A stretch of 64,000 bases of DNA, from NCBI GenBank assembly GCA_900315055.1, contig OMXP01000003.1:21788-85787 (forward strand), written 5' to 3'. The position numbers were made by a program, and so were the translations under genes. This document shows, one piece after another, positions 7,896 through 15,121 of the stretch. A model generated the notes under the pieces. That model saw only the letters and a list, made by a program, of their open reading frames with translations, did no database searches and was not told where the DNA came from. The stretch is from an uncultured Lachnospiraceae bacterium (GTDB lineage Bacteria > Bacillota > Clostridia > Lachnospirales > Lachnospiraceae). Within the stretch, counting starts at the first letter, position 1, and the number at the start of each line of letters is the position of its first letter.

Positions 7896-9314
7896 ATGAA
7901 AGAACTCGGGCTTCCGAGCGTGGTGGCGACCGGCGTCGGACTCATCGTCGCAACGAGCTGCCTGCTCTCTCTGGGGCAGGGCTCCGGCACCATCGGCATC
8001 ACGTTCATTCTCTCCATGGCCATCGCCTGTCTTGTCAACATCTTCACGGCGCTCTCCCTCTCGGAGCTCAACGCCCTGATGCCGAACCTGACAGGAGGCC
8101 TTGCCCAGTACACGATGGTCACGATGGGACCCTTTATCACGATCATCACGATGGTCGGCGGATACCTCGTCTGCAACTCGATCACGGGGTCCGTTGAGTG
8201 CGCGATGTTCGGCAACACGATCAACTCCGTGTTTCACACCGGGATCCCCTCGAATGTCCTGTGCATCGTCCTGCTTGTCGCCCTCATCATCGTCAACCTG
8301 AACGGCGTGGACATGTTCGCGAAGATCCAGGACGTGGTTGCCTACGGACTGGTCTTCTCGCTGATTGCGATGGGGCTTCTCGGGATCTTTCACCTGGGGA
8401 CCGGACAGGTGGTGAGCCAGCCGCTTGTCATCGACTCTTCCTTTTCCGGCGTCCTCTCGATGGTCGGTATCGCGTTCTTCCTCTTCCTTGGCTGTGAGTT
8501 CATCATTCCGATTGCAAAGGACGTGAAGAACCCGAGGCGGAACGTTCCGCTTGGCATGGTGCTCTCGCTTCTTCTTGTCTTTCTCATGCAGACGTTTGTG
8601 GTCCTTGGCTTCCACAGCTATGTCACCTGGTCTGATCTTGCAGCGAGCACCGCGCCGCACATCCTGTACGGCACAAGCCTTCTGGGGCTTGCGGGGACCG
8701 TGTGGATGGTCATCGTCTCCGTCTTTGCGGTGGTCAGTACCGTCAACACCGTGCTCTCCTCTCTCCCGCAGATCTGCGCCGGAATGGCAAAGCTCGGACT
8801 CCTGCCGGACGTCTTTCAGAGGCGAAACAGAAAGGGTGTTCCGTACATCGGAACGCTGATGATCGGTGGCATCATGATCTTCATCAACGCGACGGGGCTT
8901 TCAACCTCGAGCCAGCTCTCGTTCCTGATCCTCATCGGCTGCGTCTTCTGGATGATCTGCTACATCATCTCGAACCTGAACGTCCTGATCCTTCGAAAGA
9001 GGATGCCAAGGGCGCCGAGAACCTTCAAGGTTCCGCTGGGACCTCTGTTCCCGATCCTCGGGATTCTGGGAAATGTCATCATGATCTGGAACATTTCCGG
9101 AGACCCCGCGGAGCGTCTTTCGATCTACCGGATCTGTCTTCTCGTGTTTGCCTTCCTTGCGGTCTATGCGCTCGTGTGGATCAGAAAGAAGATGCGGATC
9201 CCGCTGTTTCGGCCCATGGAAATCAAAAATGTCATGGCCATGGAAAATGACCTGTATTTCATCACAAGAAAACATCGCCGCGAAGAGGCGGCACTGAAAG
9301 GAGCAAAGTCATGA
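7896..9314 (+). CDS. APC superfamily amino acid permease
   Basis: A 472-residue membrane protein with about 12 hydrophobic segments. The first helix with GVGLIVATSCLLSLGQGSG corresponds to the substrate-binding unwound helix of APC transporters. The closing part (RKRMPRAPRTFKVPLGPLFP) is typical of amino acid permeases. It should import the substrate of the neighbouring dehydrogenase system, or a related amino acid. AAAGGAGGAGG precedes the ATG. It overlaps the next gene by four bases (ATGA), so permease and the cyclodeaminase-family enzyme are translationally coupled. Confidence 0.88.
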   Translation: MKELGLPSVVATGVGLIVATSCLLSLGQGSGTIGITFILSMAIACLVNIFTALSLSELNALMPNLTGGLAQYTMVTMGPFITIITMVGGYLVCNSITGSVECAMFGNTINSVFHTGIPSNVLCIVLLVALIIVNLNGVDMFAKIQDVVAYGLVFSLIAMGLLGIFHLGTGQVVSQPLVIDSSFSGVLSMVGIAFFLFLGCEFIIPIAKDVKNPRRNVPLGMVLSLLLVFLMQTFVVLGFHSYVTWSDLAASTAPHILYGTSLLGLAGTVWMVIVSVFAVVSTVNTVLSSLPQICAGMAKLGLLPDVFQRRNRKGVPYIGTLMIGGIMIFINATGLSTSSQLSFLILIGCVFWMICYIISNLNVLILRKRMPRAPRTFKVPLGPLFPILGILGNVIMIWNISGDPAERLSIYRICLLVFAFLAVYALVWIRKKMRIPLFRPMEIKNVMAMENDLYFITRKHRREEAALKGAKS

Positions 9315-10465
9315 GCACAATCAAAATGGAAGAAGATTACCCGGAGGTAGACTTCCTGTACCTGTCCGAGCAGGACATGATCAGGGCCGGTGTCGAGGAC
9401 ATGGAGGGCTGCATCAATGCGATGGAGGAGATGTTCAAGCTCCTCAAGGTCGGCGACTACCGCATGGGCGGTGCGAACGGCAACTCCCACGGCTGCATGG
9501 TCATGTTCCCGGAATCCTCTCCGTTCCCGGAGATGCCGGTTGATGGCCCGGACCGCCGCTTCATGGCGATGCCGGCCTACCTTGGCGGTGAGTTCGACAT
9601 GGCAGGCTGCAAGTGGTACGGCTCGAATGCGGCGAACCGGAAGAAGGGTCTTCCCCGTTCGGTTCTCATGCTGACGTTAAATGACAAGGACACGGGCGCC
9701 CCGGTGGCATACATGTCCGCGAACATCCTCTCCGCCTACCGCACCGGTGCCGTGCCGGGCGTCGGCTTCAAGTACTTTGCTCCGGAGGATGCGAAGACCA
9801 TCGCGATTGTCGGCCCCGGCGTCATGAGCCGCACCGCTCTGCACGCTGCCGTGACGGTCCGGCCGTCTCTTACTACCGTGAAGGTCAAGGGAAGAGGCAA
9901 GGCGTCCATGGGCAAGTACTGCAGCTGGGTGAAGGAGACCTTCCCGCAGCTCACCGTGATCCCGGTGGAGACGATCGAGGAGGCTGTAAAGGATGCGGAC
10001 ATCGTGTCCGTCTCGACCTCGAGCCCGACCGGAGATCCGTCCCTGTATCCGTTCATCGAGGAGGACTGGATCAAGCCGGGCGCTGTCATTGAGTCCACGT
10101 CCGCCCTTGCCTTTGACGATGACTTCCTGATCCACCGCGCCCGTACCGTCACCGACAATATCGGCCTGTACGAGGCCTGGGAGGAGGAGATGCACCCGAA
10201 TGCCTACAACACCATCCCCATCCCGGCGGTCCGTGTCGAGGATCTGATCGCAGAGGGAAAGATGACAAGAGATCAGATCGATGACCTTGCCGATGTCATC
10301 ATGGGCAAGATCCCGGTGCACCGCGATCCGAAGGAGATCACGATCTACTCGGTGGGCGGCATGCCCGTCGAGGACGTTGCCTGGGGCACGATGGTTTACC
10401 GCAATGCCTTAAAGAAGGGCATCGGCGTCAAGCTGAATGTCTGGGAGAAGCCGGAACTGGCCTGA
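9311..10465 (+). CDS. ornithine cyclodeaminase/mu-crystallin family protein
   Basis: A 384-residue member of the ornithine cyclodeaminase family, which includes ornithine cyclodeaminase, alanine dehydrogenase of archaea, ketimine/pyrroline-2-carboxylate reductases and lysine cyclodeaminase. Seen: SANILSAYRTGAVPGVGFKYF (substrate-binding region, about 135-155), the NAD loop region TIAIVGPGVMSR (about 160-172; G-x-G-x-M variant), and STSSPTGDP. The protein is longer than the typical 320-350 residues, with insertions near residues 55-80. As the last gene of the block it could take the imine product of the dehydrogenase or yield proline from ornithine. Some databases may label such 380-residue homologs as an amine oxidase subunit; I could not check this. 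Confidence 0.8.
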   Translation: MSTIKMEEDYPEVDFLYLSEQDMIRAGVEDMEGCINAMEEMFKLLKVGDYRMGGANGNSHGCMVMFPESSPFPEMPVDGPDRRFMAMPAYLGGEFDMAGCKWYGSNAANRKKGLPRSVLMLTLNDKDTGAPVAYMSANILSAYRTGAVPGVGFKYFAPEDAKTIAIVGPGVMSRTALHAAVTVRPSLTTVKVKGRGKASMGKYCSWVKETFPQLTVIPVETIEEAVKDADIVSVSTSSPTGDPSLYPFIEEDWIKPGAVIESTSALAFDDDFLIHRARTVTDNIGLYEAWEEEMHPNAYNTIPIPAVRVEDLIAEGKMTRDQIDDLADVIMGKIPVHRDPKEITIYSVGGMPVEDVAWGTMVYRNALKKGIGVKLNVWEKPELA

Positions 10466-10556
10466 GGTAAAAAAGCAGCACCATATCTTGTCAGATGTTG
10501 CTGCGTAGCACCATACGGCAGGCTGCTCTGCCGATTGTCTTAAGAAAATGAACAGG

Positions 10557-10610
10557 AAACGTCCCGGGGACGATGACAGTTAACCGTACTGTCACGCCTC
10601 CGGGACGTTT
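10557..10610. terminator. bidirectional terminator between convergent genes
   Basis: AAACGTCCCGG (10557-10567) pairs exactly with CCGGGACGTTT (10600-10610), and an inner TGACAGT/ACTGTCA stem makes a long cruciform. A-rich and T-rich ends allow function on both strands, for the cyclodeaminase-family gene (+) and the AraC gene (-). Confidence 0.85.
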
Positions 10611-10650
10611 TGCGTCCGTAGAAAAAGCTTGTTTCTTTGCAAAGAACCGG

Positions 10651-11490
10651 TCAGGAAGGATTCCGCTTCCCGCTCCGGTATGCGGTCGGGGTAAGACCCG
10701 TTGCCTTGTGGAAGGCGCGGGAGAAGTACAGGCTGTTCGGAATCCCGACAGAGACCGAGATGGCGCTGACGGTGAGATCTGTGTCCTCAAGCAGGCGGCA
10801 GGCCCTTCGCATGCGCAGCTCGTCGAGGTACTGCTTCGGGGAGATGCCGATGGTCTTCATGAACTGCCGGTAGAGCGTGCTGCGGCTCACCGCGGCATAC
10901 CCGGCAACGTCCTCCACGGTGATCGCATAGGAGTAGCGCGCATCGATGTAGGAGAGCGCCCGGCGCACGGTGGCGGGATCATCGCTCTCGGATTCCGGGG
11001 ACTTCGTGATGAGAAGGTTGAGACAAAGGTACAGCTCGCCCGTCATCTCGATGGCATTTGAAAAGGAGTTGCCGTAAGCTTTGTTGATGCGTGTCAGGTG
11101 CTCGCACAGGGCATCCCCGCAGGAGATGTGATGCAGGACGGGGCCTGCGGGCGTAAAGTCGCTCGATCCGATGATCGATGCGGCATCGCTTCCCTGAAAC
11201 CCGACCCAGCGGTACTCCCAGGGATCGTGGAGATCGGCACGGTAGGACACCTCGGTGTCCGGGAAGATGAGAAACGCATCTCCCGGGTAGAGTTCATGGG
11301 TTCTTCCGTGCACCGTATAGGTTCCCTTCCCCGAGATGACGTAGTGGATCAGGTAGTGATCCCGCATGCCGGGCCCCCAGGTGTAACCCGGGGTGCATCT
11401 CTGGTGACCGACGTTGTAGACGGAGAGCGAAACCAGGGATTTCTCCCGGACCTTGTTGCTGAACTTGTAGTGTTCCCCTGTGTTTTCCAT
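10651..11490 (-). CDS. AraC family transcriptional regulator, divergent to galT
   Basis: A 279-residue regulator with an N-terminal cupin-like ligand domain (HYVISGKGTYTVHGRTHEL, PGDAFLIFP) and C-terminal AraC-type helix-turn-helix units (VEDVAGYAAVSRSTLYRQF; AISVSVGIPNSLYFSRAFH, then GLTPTAYR). Domain order matches sugar-responsive AraC/RafR/MsmR proteins. The reading frame extends upstream, but GGAGG just before the ATG at 11490 decides the start. It is divergent from galT with 177 bases between, so control of galactose or galactoside genes is the most likely role. Confidence 0.87.
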   Translation of the reverse strand: MENTGEHYKFSNKVREKSLVSLSVYNVGHQRCTPGYTWGPGMRDHYLIHYVISGKGTYTVHGRTHELYPGDAFLIFPDTEVSYRADLHDPWEYRWVGFQGSDAASIIGSSDFTPAGPVLHHISCGDALCEHLTRINKAYGNSFSNAIEMTGELYLCLNLLITKSPESESDDPATVRRALSYIDARYSYAITVEDVAGYAAVSRSTLYRQFMKTIGISPKQYLDELRMRRACRLLEDTDLTVSAISVSVGIPNSLYFSRAFHKATGLTPTAYRSGKRNPS

Positions 11491-11667
11491 GCTCCACCTC
11501 CACGCTTTCCTGCCTGTTTCATGATAAGCCCTGCTGCACCAAAATGTCATATCCCTGAGAGGAAAAGCAATGGAATTTTCCCTGCTGTTCTGGCATGATG
11601 AAGATGGAATCAACGGCAGGGACAGTGACTTCCACTGGCCTGCTTTGTTCTGTCAGGAGGGTATGGC

Positions 11668-13185
11668 ATGGAACTTTCAAGAACACAGGATGGAATCCGG
11701 GCGCTGGTTGCGTACGGACTGAACACACAGCTGATCGAAAAGGACGATGCGGTCTATGCCGCAAATCTTCTCATCGATGCGGCAAAGGCACAGGTAAACA
11801 GTGACTTTACGGTGCGGGATCTCACCGGTGAGGAGGAGATCCCCGCGCCCGAGGAGATCCTGCACTTCCTCATCTCGGATGCGGTAGCCCGCGGCGTCAT
11901 CGAGGATGGCATCGCGTCGGCGGATCTGTTTGACACAAGGCTCATGGGATGCCTGACGCCCCGCCCGTCCGAGGTGATCCGGGTTTTCAAAGAGAAGTAT
12001 GAAAAGAGCCCCGAGGAAGCGACAAATTACTTCTACAAGCTCTCGAGAGACTCCGACTATATCCGCACCTACCGTGTGGCAAAGGACCGCCGGTGGGTTA
12101 CAAAGACCAAGTACGGGGATCTCGACATCACGATCAACCTCTCGAAGCCCGAGAAGGATCCGAAGGCGATTGCGGCAGCCTTAAACCGGAAGCAGGACGC
12201 CTATCCGAAGTGCCTGCTGTGCCCGGAGAATGAGGGCTATGCGGGACGCCTCGATCACCCGGCAAGGGAGACGATCCGCCTGATTCCGCTGACCCTTGGC
12301 GGAGCGCAGTGGTTCATGCAGTACTCCCCGTATGTCTACTACAACGAGCACTGCATCGTGCTCTCCGGAGAGCATGTGCCGATGAAGATCGACCGTCTGA
12401 CGTTCCAAAGGCTCTTGGAGTTCCTGCAGATCTTCCCGCACTACACCATCGGCTCCAACGCGGACCTTCCGATCGTCGGTGGCTCGATCCTGACCCACGA
12501 GCACTTCCAGGGCGGCCGGTATACCTTCGCGATGGCAAAGGCAGGAATCCGCGAGGAGCTCTCCTTTGCTGGATTTGAGGACGTGAAGGCTGGCATTGTC
12601 AACTGGCCGATGTCGGTGATAAGGCTCGATGCGAAGGATCCGGAGAGGATCGTGGAGCTCTCCGATAAGATCCTCACGGCCTGGAGAGGCTACAGCGATC
12701 CTGCAGCGGAGATCCTCGCGTTCACGGACGGCACGCCCCACAACACGATTACCCCGATTGCCCGCATGAGAGGCGACCTCTTCGAGATGGATCTGGTGCT
12801 TCGCAACAACCGCACCACGGACGAATATCCCCTCGGGATCTTCCACCCGCATCAGGAAAAGCACCACATCAAGAAGGAGAACATCGGCCTCATCGAGGTC
12901 ATGGGCCTTGCGGTGCTGCCGGCAAGACTGAACAAGGAGATGGCAAAGCTCAAGGACACGCTCCTTGCAGGAAAGTCCGTAGCCGACGATCCCGAGATCG
13001 CATCCCATGCGGCCTGGGCAGCGGACGTCCTGAAGCGCCACCCGGACTTTGCAGAGCATCCCGATGCCATCCTGCAGGACGAGATCGGACAGGTCTTCTC
13101 CGGCGTTCTCGAGGATGCCGGCGTCTACAAGGATACGGAGGAGGGCAGAAAGGCCTTCCGCCGCTTCACGGAATCCGTCCAGTAA
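11668..13185 (+). CDS. galT: UDP-glucose--hexose-1-phosphate uridylyltransferase, type 2
   Basis: A 505-residue GalT of the type 2 found in Firmicutes, which lacks the compact form of the E. coli enzyme. It exchanges UMP between UDP-glucose and galactose 1-phosphate in the Leloir pathway. Recognisable parts: LMGCLTPRPSEV near residue 95, KCLLCPENEGYAGR with a Cys pair around 180, GGSILTHEHFQGG (about 273-285) and the C-terminal GIFHPHQEKHHIKKENIGLIE. AGGAGG precedes the ATG at 11668. galK and galE are not nearby, so the other Leloir genes lie elsewhere. Confidence 0.95.
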   Translation: MELSRTQDGIRALVAYGLNTQLIEKDDAVYAANLLIDAAKAQVNSDFTVRDLTGEEEIPAPEEILHFLISDAVARGVIEDGIASADLFDTRLMGCLTPRPSEVIRVFKEKYEKSPEEATNYFYKLSRDSDYIRTYRVAKDRRWVTKTKYGDLDITINLSKPEKDPKAIAAALNRKQDAYPKCLLCPENEGYAGRLDHPARETIRLIPLTLGGAQWFMQYSPYVYYNEHCIVLSGEHVPMKIDRLTFQRLLEFLQIFPHYTIGSNADLPIVGGSILTHEHFQGGRYTFAMAKAGIREELSFAGFEDVKAGIVNWPMSVIRLDAKDPERIVELSDKILTAWRGYSDPAAEILAFTDGTPHNTITPIARMRGDLFEMDLVLRNNRTTDEYPLGIFHPHQEKHHIKKENIGLIEVMGLAVLPARLNKEMAKLKDTLLAGKSVADDPEIASHAAWAADVLKRHPDFAEHPDAILQDEIGQVFSGVLEDAGVYKDTEEGRKAFRRFTESVQ

Positions 13186-13208
13186 AAAATCATAAGTTAG
13201 AGCATGCG

Positions 13209-13243
13209 GCCCGGAGGCAGAACAGCTGTCTCCGGGCTGCTTT
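13209..13243 (+). terminator. weak terminator after galT
   Basis: GCCCGGAG (13209-13216) pairs with CTCCGGGC (13230-13237), followed by GCTTTG. The T tract is short, so termination may be partial. Confidence 0.55.
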
Positions 13244-13284
13244 GCACCCGAAACGCACTCCGGGAGATGGCAGCAGGCAATGAA

Positions 13285-13432
13285 TTTGTGGGAAAAAGTG
13301 TAGTGGCCAGGGAAATATTCGTGTAAAAAAGTGTGATTCTGAGGAGAATATTCGTGTAAAAAAGTGTCATATAGAGGAGATCTTTCGTGTAAAAAAGTGT
13401 ATAATTTCCTTGCAGGTTCCTGGGAAAAGTGT
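13285..13432. repeat. 33-bp-phased repeat array before the DUF4143 ATPase gene
   Basis: TTCGTGTAAAAAAGTGT occurs exactly at 13318, 13351 and 13384, a constant 33-bp period. Degenerate copies lie in the same phase at 13285 (TTTGTGGGAAAAAGTGT) and at 13417 (TTCCTGGGAAAAGTGT, one base short). Each copy holds two GTGT blocks around an A tract; the 16-base spacers differ, although two contain GAGGAGA. The stretch from 13186 to 13486 has no other convincing content. The regular spacing of about three helical turns suggests protein binding on one DNA face. Confidence 0.85.
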
Positions 13433-13486
13433 ATGAGTGCAGATCGCGGGCCGACCTTTTAAACCCTGGAATGCAGGAGGTAAAGC

Positions 13487-14797
13487 ATGCGCCGAAGAAT
13501 TTACGACGATCTCTGCAAATGGAAAGAAGCACCGGACAGAAAGCCTCTGGTTGTTGAAGGAGCAAGGCAGGTTGGAAAGACCTTTGTCCTGAAGGAATTC
13601 GGACGCAGGGAATTTGCGAATATGGTCTATATCAACTGCGACAACAATCCTCAGGTAGAAGGTCTGTTCCGGGATTTTGATACAGAGCGGATCATCAGGT
13701 ACCTGTCTGCAATATCCGGACAGAAGATCATTCCGGGGAAGACGTTAATTTTTCTCGATGAAATCCAGGAAGAACCGCTGGGACTCACAGCACTGAAGTA
13801 CTTCTGCGAAAATGCAAGGGAATATCACATTGCAGTGGCAGGAAGCCTGCTGGGACTTGCTGTGCACAATGGGACAGGTTTCCCTGTCGGAAAAGTGGAC
13901 GAACTCAACATGTATCCGATGACCTTTCAGGAATTCCTGTGGGCGATCGGCCAGGAAGGTCTCGCAGATCTGCTGTATTCAGAGAACCCGGAAGATATCT
14001 CGGGGCTTTCTGAAACGTATATTGAACTGCTGCGTCAGTACTATTACGTGGGTGGTATGCCGGAAGTTGTTGAGAAGTACGCAGACGGGCAGGATCTCCA
14101 GAAGGTCCGGAAAATTCAGAATCAGATCCTGGACGACTATGAGGATGATTTCTCCAAGCATATTCCCGCTTCCCTTCTTCCAAGGGTTCGAATGGTATGG
14201 AGATCCGTTCCGTCACAGCTGGCAAAGGAGAACAAAAAGTTCATCTACAGTGTACTGAGAAAGGGAGCACGGGCCAGGGAATTTGAGACTGCTATTGGAT
14301 GGCTTAAAGATGCGGGGCTGATTTATCAGGTGACCAGGGTAAGGGATCTTAAGAAGCCGCTGAGTTTTTATGAGGATTATTCTGCGTTTAAGATTTACAT
14401 GGTGGATCTGGGACTGCTTGGAGCCATGGCACAGACTGATCCGGCGGATATCCTTACCCACAACAATGGTTTTGTGGAATACAAAGGCGCTTTTACGGAG
14501 CAATACGTTGCACAGCAGATTATGGCTGTAGCGCAGAAGAAACTGTATTACTACTCCCGTGACGATTCCAGACTGGAAATTGACTTTACCTATCAGGCGA
14601 ACAGGGTATGTGCTATTGAGGTCAGGGCCAAAGTAAATTTGAGATCAAAAAGACTGAAGTCGGTGCTGATGGATTACTCCGATGTGACTGGAATGAGAAT
14701 TTCCATGTCCGGATATCGGAAAGAGGAACGCCTTTACAACGTTCCTTTGTATCTGGTGGAGCCGTGGCTCCAAAAACTGGATGCAAAGGGAATATAG
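13487..14797 (+). CDS. AAA ATPase with DUF4143 domain
   Basis: A 436-residue protein. GARQVGKT (about residues 25-32) is the Walker A loop and LIFLDEIQE (about 86-94) the Walker B strand; AVAGSLLG is the sensor segment. After this AAA_14 module comes the DUF4143 region, with a PD-(D/E)XK-like stretch (EIDFTYQANRVCAIEVRAK, about 365-383). Such proteins are widespread in anaerobic Firmicutes and archaea, often variable between strains, and their role is not established. Codon use is more A/T-rich than in neighbours, which suggests transfer. GGAGG precedes the ATG; the unusual repeat array lies directly upstream. Confidence 0.88.
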   Translation: MRRRIYDDLCKWKEAPDRKPLVVEGARQVGKTFVLKEFGRREFANMVYINCDNNPQVEGLFRDFDTERIIRYLSAISGQKIIPGKTLIFLDEIQEEPLGLTALKYFCENAREYHIAVAGSLLGLAVHNGTGFPVGKVDELNMYPMTFQEFLWAIGQEGLADLLYSENPEDISGLSETYIELLRQYYYVGGMPEVVEKYADGQDLQKVRKIQNQILDDYEDDFSKHIPASLLPRVRMVWRSVPSQLAKENKKFIYSVLRKGARAREFETAIGWLKDAGLIYQVTRVRDLKKPLSFYEDYSAFKIYMVDLGLLGAMAQTDPADILTHNNGFVEYKGAFTEQYVAQQIMAVAQKKLYYYSRDDSRLEIDFTYQANRVCAIEVRAKVNLRSKRLKSVLMDYSDVTGMRISMSGYRKEERLYNVPLYLVEPWLQKLDAKGI

Positions 14798-14805
14798 GCG
14801 TGTGA

Positions 14806-14967
14806 ACCAATGCGGTGCATGCTCGGGTGGTGTTGCGGATCGTAAATGCTGTCTTTTTGAACTTCAGGCAGGAGAAACTGAGCGAACGGGAACATGCGGC
14901 GGAGCGTGTCGGGATCAAAATGTACGGCTCGGACATCTTCCGCTTTTCCGTGAGAAAGAACCAGTGA
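14806..14967 (+). pseudogene. possible coding remnant in the gap before pulA, unrecognised
   Basis: The 324-base gap 14798-15121 has no convincing gene. One frame stays open for about 50 codons (GTG at 14815) and ends at 14967 with a coding-like sequence including ERVGIKMYGSDIF and FSVRKNQ. No ribosome binding site was seen and I do not recognise the family. It may be the tail of a lost gene. A TATACT hexamer at 15078-15083 with TTTTCC 17 bases upstream could be the promoter of the following gene, weakly supported. Confidence 0.25.
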
Positions 14968-15121
14968 GAGACATCTGTTCCATGGCTTTCGATGCAGAGG
15001 ACAGAAGATGGCATATCGGCTGCATACAATTTCGTAAATTTTCGCAGATTTTCCTTTTCCCCGGCGGATGATCGGAATATACTCCTCTTGTACGAATTAT
15101 TACGAAAATACAGGGGGACCT

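Noticed and set aside
13285..13432. CRISPR array
   Set aside because: The repeats are 17 bp with 16-base spacers in a strict 33-bp period, the outer copies are degenerate, and no cas gene is in the window.
13197..13565. Minus-strand 122-residue protein with repeated LFYTN
   Set aside because: It is the translation of the 33-bp DNA repeats, whose period is a multiple of three. No ribosome binding site or family similarity was seen and it overlaps the start of the ATPase gene.
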